From positions 20,799 through 84,798 of the forward strand of contig NZ_JAGGLI010000012.1 in NCBI RefSeq assembly GCF_017874355.1: a stretch of DNA of 64,000 nucleotides. The letters run 5' to 3'. Under the pieces are notes generated by a model. It worked only from the letters and a program-made list of their open reading frames with translations. It was not told where the DNA came from and ran no database searches. The stretch comes from Acetoanaerobium pronyense. GTDB lineage: Bacteria > Bacillota > Clostridia > Peptostreptococcales > Filifactoraceae. The position numbers and the translations under genes are program-made. Shown here piece by piece: positions 25,177 through 32,590 of this stretch (positions within the stretch are counted from its first letter, which is position 1; every line of letters begins with the position of its first letter).

Positions 25177-26565
25177 ATGAAAAAAAGCTTTAAGATATCA
25201 ATATTTGCCATTCTAACTCTAGTGCTTTCAAGTGTTTTGTTCGCTGGATGCACCACTCAAAATGAGGAATCTCAGCCAAGTAATTCAGAGATAGAGACTT
25301 CCAGCAATTTTGAAGTAATTAGCACAGAGGATTTAAAAGCTGCACTTGAGGATGATAGCTATGTTATCGTAGATACTCGACTAAACGACGCCTTTAATGG
25401 ATGGGCTTTAGACGGAGTATCAAGAGGTGGTCATATCAAAGGAGCTGTAGATTTTTCTGCAAACTGGCTTAATGTAGACGTTGAAAATAAAGAATCAATT
25501 TTAGAAGAGGCATTAAAAACAAAAGGGATAGCTTCAGAAAAAAATATTGTTTTATATGATGCTAATGATGAGGATGCAAAAGCTGTAGCTAAATACTTAT
25601 CTGAAAAAGGTTATGAAAATATACTTATATACAATGTAAGAGAATGGGCCGATGATTCTAGCCTTCCTATGGTTAAATACGAAAACTATCATCTAATAGT
25701 TCCAGCATCTATAGTAAATGATGTACTTGATGGTAAAAAGCCTGAGACATTTGAAAGTGCAAGTAATATAAAAATAGTTGAAGCAAGCTGGGGAGAAGAA
25801 GATTCTTCTTATGCAAACGGACATATTCCAACTGCATTTCATATAAATACAGACCTAGTTGAGCCACCTCCAACTTGGATGCTTGGTTCTTCTGAAGAGC
25901 TAACCGAGTTTGCCTTAACTCATGGATTTACAAAAGATGATACAGTAATAGTAACAAGCGAATACCAAATGCCAGCATATAGAGTTGCTGTAGTACTTAG
26001 ATATATGGGAGTGAAAGATGTTAGAGTTCTTAACGGAGGACTTGATGCTTGGAAAGCAGCTGGATACGAAGTCGAGACTACTAGCAATGCTCCAGTTCCT
26101 GTAGAGGATTTTGGTATAGCTATCCCTGCAAACCCTCAAATAATAACAACTTTGGATCAGGTTAAACAAAATCTTGAAAACCCAAGCTTTACTCTTGTAG
26201 ACAATAGAACTTGGGATGAACATATAGGAGTTTCTTCAGGATATTCTTACCACGATGCAAAAGGAAGAATTCCTGGTTCAAAATTCGGCCATGCCGGTCT
26301 TTCAGATTCAAATTCATTGGATTTCTTTAGGAACATTGACAACACTATGAGGAATCAAAATGAAATAATGTCTCTTTGGAAAGAGCAAAATATAGATTTA
26401 GATAGTCCTCTTGCATTTATGTGCGGAAGCGGATGGAGAGCTGCAGAAGTACTTACCTATGCTCAGGTTATGGGACTTGAAAACACTTCCCTTTATAGTG
26501 ATGGATGGATTGGTTGGACTCTTGAAGAAGGAAACCCTATAGAAACTGGGGAACCTACTAACTAA
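25177..26565 (+). CDS. Secreted lipoprotein with three rhodanese (sulfurtransferase) domains
   Basis: A 462-aa protein. Residues 1-25 are a lipoprotein signal ending LFAGC25. Three rhodanese-like domains follow. Domain 1 (VLYDANDEDA) and domain 2 (VTSEYQMPAYR) lack the catalytic Cys. Domain 3 has it in MCGSGWRAAEV (Cys near 416). It is probably anchored outside the cell membrane and handles sulfane sulfur (thiosulfate, mercaptopyruvate or persulfide). The start is ATG 25177 behind AAGGAG. The next gene starts 1 nt after its stop. Confidence 0.9.
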   Translation: MKKSFKISIFAILTLVLSSVLFAGCTTQNEESQPSNSEIETSSNFEVISTEDLKAALEDDSYVIVDTRLNDAFNGWALDGVSRGGHIKGAVDFSANWLNVDVENKESILEEALKTKGIASEKNIVLYDANDEDAKAVAKYLSEKGYENILIYNVREWADDSSLPMVKYENYHLIVPASIVNDVLDGKKPETFESASNIKIVEASWGEEDSSYANGHIPTAFHINTDLVEPPPTWMLGSSEELTEFALTHGFTKDDTVIVTSEYQMPAYRVAVVLRYMGVKDVRVLNGGLDAWKAAGYEVETTSNAPVPVEDFGIAIPANPQIITTLDQVKQNLENPSFTLVDNRTWDEHIGVSSGYSYHDAKGRIPGSKFGHAGLSDSNSLDFFRNIDNTMRNQNEIMSLWKEQNIDLDSPLAFMCGSGWRAAEVLTYAQVMGLENTSLYSDGWIGWTLEEGNPIETGEPTN

Positions 26566-26566
26566 G

Positions 26567-27013
26567 ATGTCTGAAAAACTTATCTACAAGATATTTTATG
26601 GTTTAATGCTTATGATCCAGGGATTGCTAATCTCTGGATCTTTTATGCTAAGCCATCTTGCAAAATCAAAAGCTGGAGTAATGCGCCATATTTATACTAA
26701 AAGATTGGTTTATGAAACAGGATTTCTGTATTCTGACATTTTCAATCTTTTTATATATGTGTTTTTGTTCATCAGCATTTTGATTTTAACTATATATCTA
26801 TATAATAAAAAAACAACCAATCTTTTTGAAAAATTTCAAGCTTTCATTTACTTTATTACCTCTTTATTTACTTTATCAGTAATGAAAAATGACTTTTTTA
26901 TATCATTTCTCTCCCATCCATATATATTAATTGCTTGTTTTTTATCATGTGTTATTCAATTTTTATTTCTAATTCTTTTGTTGTTTGAACAAAAGAAGTC
27001 TCCTCAAAAATAA
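26567..27013 (+). CDS. Unknown four-helix membrane protein coupled to the rhodanese lipoprotein
   Basis: A 148-aa protein with four hydrophobic segments (about 10-30, 55-80, 95-110 and 120-142) and a basic tail. It starts 1 nt after the stop of the rhodanese gene and has no SD of its own in the gap, so it is translated by coupling. I do not recognise a family. By position it could be a membrane partner, such as a sulfur-compound permease or electron link for the lipoprotein. Confidence 0.75.
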   Translation: MSEKLIYKIFYGLMLMIQGLLISGSFMLSHLAKSKAGVMRHIYTKRLVYETGFLYSDIFNLFIYVFLFISILILTIYLYNKKTTNLFEKFQAFIYFITSLFTLSVMKNDFFISFLSHPYILIACFLSCVIQFLFLILLLFEQKKSPQK

Positions 27014-27034
27014 ATATATTCATTTCATAAATAC

Positions 27035-27721
27035 CTATCTATAAAGGTCTGCTGAGAGGCTTCTAAGTTTATCTTCATCTAAGATAAAGAAGGAGCCTTT
27101 TCTTTTTTCTAAAATCTTTTCTTTGGAAAATTTTTCAAAAGTTCTAAGTAAATGCCTATAGCTTGTACCTAATAATTCAGATACTTCCATAAGATTGCCA
27201 CTAAACTCTAAGCTATCATTAGTCCTCTTTGATGCCATAATTATGTAGCTTGCTAACCTATCTTCAAGTGGATAAAGAAGATTTATGGTACTGTTGTTAG
27301 AAGACTGCCTTAGCTTTTCACTCAGTGAATTGCATATATATCTTAAAAAAACTGAATCATCCATAAAGTTTTTTTGTATCTCATTAAATGATATTCCTAT
27401 GCAAAGAGAATCTTCCAAAACCTGTACATTTGTGGACGCTGGACTATCTGTCGTAAGCTCAAGATCACCAAGTATCTTGAACCTGTCATAAAATCCTATG
27501 AGAAGAGATTTTCCATTTTTTAAGGTTATATAAACTTTAGCTTTTCCTGATACAAAAAAATATATTTCATCTATATTTTCACCATCTCTGTATATTAGGT
27601 CATTTTTTTTAAACTCTACAAGCCTCATCTTTGGAGCTGTATTTTTAGAAAAAATTTCCTTAATTCTATGTTTTTCAATATAATAATTTTTCAGTCCTTC
27701 ATTCACTATCTCAATCATCAT
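27035..27721 (-). CDS. Crp/Fnr family transcriptional regulator (YeiL-like)
   Basis: A 228-aa protein: cyclic-nucleotide-binding-like beta barrel (about 20-125; FFVSGKAKVYI), dimer helix and C-terminal winged helix (MEVSELLGTSYRHLLRTFEKF). There is no N-terminal Cys cluster like that of FNR, so it probably does not sense oxygen that way. Start at ATG 27721 or the adjacent ATG 27718, after GAAAGG. It is divergent from two DMT transporter genes, with a perfect palindrome between them. This layout suggests that it controls them. Confidence 0.88.
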   Translation of the reverse strand: MMIEIVNEGLKNYYIEKHRIKEIFSKNTAPKMRLVEFKKNDLIYRDGENIDEIYFFVSGKAKVYITLKNGKSLLIGFYDRFKILGDLELTTDSPASTNVQVLEDSLCIGISFNEIQKNFMDDSVFLRYICNSLSEKLRQSSNNSTINLLYPLEDRLASYIIMASKRTNDSLEFSGNLMEVSELLGTSYRHLLRTFEKFSKEKILEKRKGSFFILDEDKLRSLSADLYR

Positions 27722-27821
27722 ATTTTCCTTTCTCTTTTGATTAGAACTCATATTTTATTATTCAAAAAAACTTATACAACATAATAACAAAATTGCTGTA
27801 TTTATAATATATCCTTGTTTT

Positions 27822-27841
27822 AATATGACATATGTCATATT
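27822..27841. promoter_or_regulatory. Perfect 20-bp palindrome, probable Crp/Fnr-type operator
   Basis: AATATGACATATGTCATATT is fully self-complementary. A weak promoter for the next gene (TTTACT, 15 bp, TAAAAT at 27861-27866) would place its start near 27873, so the palindrome is centred near -41.5. That is the class II activator position used by Crp/Fnr proteins. Confidence 0.75.
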
Positions 27842-27890
27842 TACTTTCAAGTATTTGTGATAAAATTTAAGCCGATAAGGAGGTCTTTAT

Positions 27891-28313
27891 ATGAATAACT
27901 TAATATCAGTATTAATAGGAGCCCTTATAGCTCTTATGGTTCTTTTCAATGGAAGCTTATCAAGCTTTTTTGGAAATTACCAAGCAGGAGTTATAATTCA
28001 TTTCGTTGGACTTGTAGCCACATGTTTATTTATGTTTACTCGTAAAATAAAACTAAAAACAAAGAAAAACATACCATTTTATATGTATATGGCTGGTGTG
28101 ATAGGAGTCATTACAGTAATGTTTAACAATATTGGCTTCGTGAATTTAGGAGCATCCTTGACTTTAGCAATAGGTCTACTTGGGCAAACTATTGCATCAA
28201 TAGTTTGTGATCACTTTGGTCTACTTGGGACAAACAAATTCAAGTTCGAAAAGAAAAAATTTATTGGCCTTGCATTTATAGTAATAGGAATAGGGATTAT
28301 GAATTATTTCTAG
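27891..28313 (+). CDS. DMT superfamily transporter subunit, YdcZ/DUF606 type (first of two)
   Basis: A 140-aa protein with five hydrophobic helices. The N-terminal stretch VLIGALIALMVLFNGSLSSF is typical of the DUF606/YdcZ group of five-helix DMT-type transporters, which act as hetero- or homodimers. A second copy of the same type follows 24 nt later. SD AAGGAGGT precedes ATG 27891. Substrate unknown; likely under control of the divergent Crp/Fnr regulator. Confidence 0.88.
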   Translation: MNNLISVLIGALIALMVLFNGSLSSFFGNYQAGVIIHFVGLVATCLFMFTRKIKLKTKKNIPFYMYMAGVIGVITVMFNNIGFVNLGASLTLAIGLLGQTIASIVCDHFGLLGTNKFKFEKKKFIGLAFIVIGIGIMNYF

Positions 28314-28337
28314 TTTTATCTGAAAAGGAGGTTTTCT

Positions 28338-28814
28338 ATGTTTTATTTTATATTTCCGGCTATCGCAGGAATTTCTATAGTTATAGCAAGAATATTGAAT
28401 TCCAATCTTGCAAAAATAATAGGGATTTTCCCTGGAACTTTTTTTAACTTTTTAACTGGACTTACAGTTTCATCAATGCTTCTTCTATTTAGTGGTCAAA
28501 GTTTTTTTGAAAACACATCTTCATTTAATCAAATCCCAGTTTGGGTATATTTTGGTGGTATCCTAGGATTATTTATTGTATCCCTTTCAAATTATATCAC
28601 CCCCAAAATTTCAGCATTTTATCTAACAATACTTATGTTTATCGGTCAGCTTTTTACTGGAATCATAATTGATTTTATTTCCATGGGAAGCCTTTCAGTT
28701 GGAAAAATCGCTGGAGGGTTATTCGTATTATTTGGTCTTTCATTTAATCTATATATGGACAAAAAGAAAGAGGCTCAAAATGTTACTAATCCTGCCTATT
28801 CCCCTTTAGATTAA
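28338..28814 (+). CDS. DMT superfamily transporter subunit, YdcZ/DUF606 type (second of two)
   Basis: A 158-aa protein with five helices and the pattern IAGISIVIARILNSNLAKIIG. It is the likely partner of the previous gene; in other genomes such genes occur as pairs beside a YeiL-like regulator. SD AAAAGGAGG precedes ATG 28338. Confidence 0.88.
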   Translation: MFYFIFPAIAGISIVIARILNSNLAKIIGIFPGTFFNFLTGLTVSSMLLLFSGQSFFENTSSFNQIPVWVYFGGILGLFIVSLSNYITPKISAFYLTILMFIGQLFTGIIIDFISMGSLSVGKIAGGLFVLFGLSFNLYMDKKKEAQNVTNPAYSPLD

Positions 28815-28882
28815 TATTTTAATGAAAAAAACCTCTTATATCTGTTAAAATCATAGTTAAAAGAATAGATTGGAGGAATATT

Positions 28883-29401
28883 ATGTTAGAACTGTTAAAA
28901 TCTAGAAGAAGCATAAGAAAATACGAGAACAAATCTATTGAAAAGAATCAAATTGAAGAGCTCATGAAATGTGCCCTTCTTTCTCCTACTTCTAAAAACT
29001 CAAGACCTTGGGAGTTTATAGTTGTACAGGACAAAGACACTCTTGAAAAACTTTCACATTCAAAAGGTCATGGAGGTGCTTTTTTAAAGGATGCTCCCCT
29101 TGGGATTGTAGTTTTAGCCGACCCTTCAAAGAGCGAGGTTTGGATTGAAGATGCATCTATTGCTTCGACTATAATTCATATTTCAGCCCACTCTATGGGT
29201 CTTGGCTCTTGCTGGATTCAGATAAGAGGCCGAAATCACAGTGATAGCCTAACTGCAAGTGAATATGTAAAAGAGACACTAAATATCCCTTCTAACCTAG
29301 AAGTAGACGCAATAATAGCAATCGGATATCCTGCTGAAGAAAAGAGAAGCAGAAATGAAGATGAGCTTCTATCTGAAAAAATTCATTATGAAGTATATTA
29401 A
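28883..29401 (+). CDS. Nitroreductase family flavoprotein
   Basis: A 172-aa FMN-binding protein. The N-terminus LLKSRRSIRKYENKSIEKNQ contains the RxxRxY FMN-binding pattern, followed by LSPTSKNSRPWEFIVV and a central IASTIIHISAHSMGLGSCWI. It probably reduces nitro compounds, quinones or flavins with NAD(P)H. SD TTGGAGG precedes ATG 28883. Single gene. Confidence 0.94.
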   Translation: MLELLKSRRSIRKYENKSIEKNQIEELMKCALLSPTSKNSRPWEFIVVQDKDTLEKLSHSKGHGGAFLKDAPLGIVVLADPSKSEVWIEDASIASTIIHISAHSMGLGSCWIQIRGRNHSDSLTASEYVKETLNIPSNLEVDAIIAIGYPAEEKRSRNEDELLSEKIHYEVY

Positions 29402-29404
29402 TTG

Positions 29405-29444
29405 AAAATAAGGATGGAGCTTATGAAAGCTCCATCCTTATTTT
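29405..29444. terminator. Terminator after the nitroreductase gene
   Basis: AAAATAAGGATGGAGC pairs with GCTCCATCCTTATTTT, an intrinsic terminator immediately after the stop codon. Confidence 0.9.
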
Positions 29445-29446
29445 AA

Positions 29447-29764
29447 TTCTGACAAATTTTTTATTCTACATGGGAAAACCAAATAGAAATTTCTCTTTCT
29501 GCATTTTCCATCAGAAATCTCCTCACTCTTATAAATATTTACATCTTAAGCCTTAACCTAGTTTAAAATTCAGTAGCTTTTTTATATAAAAATACCCTTT
29601 CATTAATAAGGATATACCCCTAATTATGAAACCTAGCTATATTAAATTAAACTTTATACTATATTTAAGACCTATGTGGATATATATATTATAAGTATCT
29701 ATATTTTTTGAATTATTCTAGGAGAATTTTTGCATAATTTTTTTAGTACGTAGGAGGGATTTTA
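29447..29764. other. 318-bp AT-rich intergenic region
   Basis: No convincing gene. On the minus strand a 16-codon frame (29511-29461) follows a good SD (GAGGAG) and runs toward the shared terminator, but it is too short to call. On the plus strand TTGAAT (29708) and a TGCATAAT box (about 29731-29738) flank a small palindrome ATTCTAGGAGAAT (29714-29726). These may form the promoter region of the lipoprotein gene. Confidence 0.4.
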
Positions 29765-30490
29765 ATGAAAAGAATCATCAACCTGATTTTTATTGTATTT
29801 GTCATAATATCTCTTGTATTTGTAGGTTGTAATAGTGCACCTGACTCTCCTCAGCCTGCTCCAGAATCTCAATCTGAGGACCAATCTCCTGATGAAGTTG
29901 AGACAGATGAAGAACCGTCTGAGTCTATAAGCAATTTGGAAATGCTATTTATGAGAACTCAAAACTATATGGACGAGGGTATATCATATGACCAGACTAT
30001 GACGATGGGTGATGAAATTCACGTAATGAGAATATGGATGAAAAATGATTTTTATAAGACTCAGTCTACCTTTGAAGGGCTGGAAATGGTGAGCCTTGTT
30101 AATGTAGAAGATGATGAATTTATAGTATATTATCCTCAGCAAAAAAGAGGTACTGTATTTGGCTCTTCATATCATAGTACTCCAATGATGGAAGACTCCC
30201 TTGGCGCCGACGCCTTTGAAGATCAAGTAGATAATGAAGATTTCGAATATCTCGGAAAAGAAACAATAAATGGAGAATCATGTCATGTTGTAATTACAAC
30301 AGATAGAGAAACCTCAAATACAATCAAAATGTGGATTAGCGAGACATATGGAATTCCAATGAGAATAGAAATGAGGGATTTGGAATTTGGAGAAGATGTG
30401 ATTATAGAAGTAAGCAATATAAATACAGATATATCTGATAGAGAGTTTGAAGTTCCATCTGATATAGTTCTTGAAATCATTGGTGGATAG
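29765..30490 (+). CDS. Lipoprotein with a LolA-like domain
   Basis: A 241-aa secreted lipoprotein: signal peptide with lipobox FVGC (Cys22), then an acidic Ser/Pro/Glu-rich linker (about 25-58) and a beta-rich domain (about 60-241). This domain resembles the LolA/outer-membrane-lipoprotein-carrier-like fold found in Gram-positive lipoproteins (MRIWMKNDFYKTQSTF..., EFIVYYPQQKRGTVFG). It is anchored on the outer face of the membrane. Role unknown, perhaps lipid or peptide binding. SD TAGGAGGG precedes ATG 29765. Confidence 0.75.
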   Translation: MKRIINLIFIVFVIISLVFVGCNSAPDSPQPAPESQSEDQSPDEVETDEEPSESISNLEMLFMRTQNYMDEGISYDQTMTMGDEIHVMRIWMKNDFYKTQSTFEGLEMVSLVNVEDDEFIVYYPQQKRGTVFGSSYHSTPMMEDSLGADAFEDQVDNEDFEYLGKETINGESCHVVITTDRETSNTIKMWISETYGIPMRIEMRDLEFGEDVIIEVSNINTDISDREFEVPSDIVLEIIGG

Positions 30491-30526
30491 TATATCTGTT
30501 TAATTCTCTTAGACTCTAAAAGTTTA

Positions 30527-30616
30527 GGGCTACGTGAAATCAAGTAAATATAATAATTTTAAATTAGAGATATTATATTTTATTTCAGGCTTTCAGGGTA
30601 GCCCATTTCTTTTTTT
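30527..30616. terminator. Long terminator between the lipoprotein and thioesterase genes
   Basis: GGGCTAC (30527) pairs with GTAGCCC (30598-30604) at the base of an irregular hairpin that also pairs AATATAATA with TATTATATT. The T run follows on the plus strand. Confidence 0.6.
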
Positions 30617-31016
30617 AATTAGCTTTCCCTTTTGAATTTACTTTTTCCATAAATCTATCTTTTTGGATAATAAACCTTTCATGAGTTCCTTCTCCAATTT
30701 TTCCAGATTCATCATGAGCCTCAACTTCAAATGTAAGTTTTTTGCCTTCTATTTTAATTAATTTAGCAAGTGCATAGGCTTTCATTCCAAGTGGAGTAGC
30801 TCCGATGTGGCTGACATTTAGATGGGTGCCTACAGTGCTATATCCCTCTGGCAAATATTCCTCAACTGCCTTTAAAGCAGCCCCTTCCATCAATGCTATC
30901 ATCATAGGTGTTGCAAAAACCTTTACTCCTCCGCTTCCAAGAGTCTCTGCAGTATGTTTTTGCTCTACAGTGATTTCAATTTTAAAATCCATTCCCTCTT
31001 TTAAATTAAACTCCAT
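30615..31016 (-). CDS. Hotdog-fold thioesterase (fluoroacetyl-CoA thioesterase FlK-like)
   Basis: A 133-aa single hotdog domain. The N-terminal EQKHTAETLGSGGVKVFATP and the helix MMIALMEGAALKAVEEYL with the motif VGTHLNVSHIGATPLG resemble the FlK-type thioesterase family, where Thr, Glu and His form the active site. It should hydrolyse a small acyl-CoA. The start is ATG 31016 behind AGAGGAGAG; the longer frame lacks an SD. It is third in an operon with a YbaK deacylase and an EamA exporter. Confidence 0.88.
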   Translation of the reverse strand: MEFNLKEGMDFKIEITVEQKHTAETLGSGGVKVFATPMMIALMEGAALKAVEEYLPEGYSTVGTHLNVSHIGATPLGMKAYALAKLIKIEGKKLTFEVEAHDESGKIGEGTHERFIIQKDRFMEKVNSKGKAN

Positions 31017-31047
31017 TTTTATCTCTCCTCTTATAATAAATTTATTT

Positions 31048-31512
31048 TTAATCTCTTTTGCAAACATCTATCCATTTTCCTGAAACTAAATCTGCAAGGC
31101 TCGAAGGACTTATTTTCACTGAGGAATTAGTAGAGCCAGCAGCTGGATATACATATTCATATTTTTTTAATCCTTCATCCATATATACTTCCATTTCCTC
31201 ATTTAGAGCAAAAGGACATACTCCTCCAACTGGATGGCCTGTAACTGATTGGACATCATCAAATTTCACCATCTGGCACTTTGCCTTGAAAATTTCTTTA
31301 AATTTTTTATTGTCTATTTTAGATGTTCCATCGGTTACAATAAGTATATTTTTTTCTGGAAGTGTAATTGCCATTGTCTTAGCTATAAGAGATGGCTCTA
31401 CATTATGAGCCTTGGCTGCAAGCTCTACAGTAGCTGTACTTTCTTGCATTTCGAATATCTGAAAATCTATATTTTTTTCCTTGAAATATTTTCTTACCCT
31501 CTCTGTTGACAT
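31048..31512 (-). CDS. YbaK/EbsC-type aminoacyl-tRNA deacylase
   Basis: A 154-aa YbaK/ProX-fold protein with AKTMAI (catalytic-region Lys), TGHPVGGVCPFAL and the C-terminal GSTNSSVKISPSSLADL typical of the trans-editing family that clears mischarged tRNAs such as Cys-tRNA-Pro or Ala-tRNA-Pro. It overlaps the EamA transporter gene by 19 nt and is 31 nt ahead of the thioesterase gene, so the three are one transcription unit. ATG 31512 follows GGGGG. Confidence 0.92.
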   Translation of the reverse strand: MSTERVRKYFKEKNIDFQIFEMQESTATVELAAKAHNVEPSLIAKTMAITLPEKNILIVTDGTSKIDNKKFKEIFKAKCQMVKFDDVQSVTGHPVGGVCPFALNEEMEVYMDEGLKKYEYVYPAAGSTNSSVKISPSSLADLVSGKWIDVCKRD

Positions 31513-32453
31513 TGTTTTTCCCCCTTTAAATTTATATTTTTATAATTAAGAACTATCATTCCTGTGACCACAAGTAAAAGACCCATAATAGTCTCTATAG
31601 TAAATTTGTCCTCAGGTAAAAAGATTGCTGAAAGAATCGTCCCAAATACAGGAATAAAGAATCTATAAAGGCTAATTTCCCCAGGTTTGTTGTAAGTAAG
31701 GAGCATATACCAAATCAAAAATGCTACAGCTGATATGAAAATAGCGTAAATAAGCAAATAAAGAGCCGCCCCTTCAAATCTAAGGCTTCTCCCATTACTT
31801 CCATATCTTCCTATCCCTAAAAGAATAAGAGAACCAACTAACATCTGGCTACCAGTAAGCATAAGAGGGTTTATCGATTTTGCAATCTTTCTCACTATAA
31901 TAGTGGCTATAGCACTAATTATTGCAGATATAAGCAAAAATCCTTCTCCTGTAATATTAAATGCAAGGTCAAAATCCGAGTTTATATTAATCACAATTAT
32001 ACCTAAGAAACCAAAAAACATACTTATTATTTTTTGCCTACTCATTTTATCGTCTATAAAGATAAAATGAGAAAAAATAACTATAAAAAAAGCCCCACTA
32101 GATTGAAGTATTGAGCTTTTGATTCCAGAGGTATTTCCTACTCCAACATAAAAAAAGAAATACTGAACTGCAGTTTGTAAAAATCCAAGAACAACAATTG
32201 GTATTAAATCTTCTCTTTTTAGTGATATCTTCACATTAAAAATAAATCTTGATATTAAAAATACTAGTATTGATGCCCAAAAGAACCTAATCCCAGCAAA
32301 GTATATCTTGGGATACACCTCAAAAGATTCTATTTGCAATAGTTCATAGCTAAGCTTTAATACAGGAAAAGCACTCCCCCATAAAAACATAGCACAAATA
32401 GAAAGGAAAAACACATTGATTTTTTTTGTCAAAAACTTTTCCAAGCTGTTCAT
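31494..32453 (-). CDS. EamA/DMT family transporter (exporter-like)
   Basis: A 319-aa protein with ten hydrophobic helices forming two EamA repeats; the N-terminus has FLWGSAFPVLKLSYELL. EamA members often export amino acids or other metabolites. It is first gene of the operon with YbaK and the hotdog thioesterase. SD TAGGGAGATG precedes ATG 32453. Confidence 0.9.
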   Translation of the reverse strand: MNSLEKFLTKKINVFFLSICAMFLWGSAFPVLKLSYELLQIESFEVYPKIYFAGIRFFWASILVFLISRFIFNVKISLKREDLIPIVVLGFLQTAVQYFFFYVGVGNTSGIKSSILQSSGAFFIVIFSHFIFIDDKMSRQKIISMFFGFLGIIVININSDFDLAFNITGEGFLLISAIISAIATIIVRKIAKSINPLMLTGSQMLVGSLILLGIGRYGSNGRSLRFEGAALYLLIYAIFISAVAFLIWYMLLTYNKPGEISLYRFFIPVFGTILSAIFLPEDKFTIETIMGLLLVVTGMIVLNYKNINLKGEKQCQQRG

Positions 32454-32525
32454 CTCCCTAATATGTTAATCAAACTAACCTAAAGTTTTTAATTCATCCT
32501 CTATAAATAATCTAACATAACTCTC

Positions 32526-32563
32526 AAAAAAACACCAATCATTAAGCCTGATTGGTGTTTTTA
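32526..32563 (-). terminator. Terminator after the beta-propeller gene
   Basis: AAAAACACCAATC-ATTAAGCCT-GATTGGTGTTTTT hairpin. On the minus strand the T run follows the stem. Confidence 0.85.
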
Positions 32564-32590
32564 ATAGATTCTTTAATTTAGATATTTATT

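Noticed and set aside
29461..29511. A 16-codon minus-strand frame with a good SD ahead of the shared terminator
   Set aside because: It is too short and isolated to call without expression or conservation data. It could be a gene remnant.
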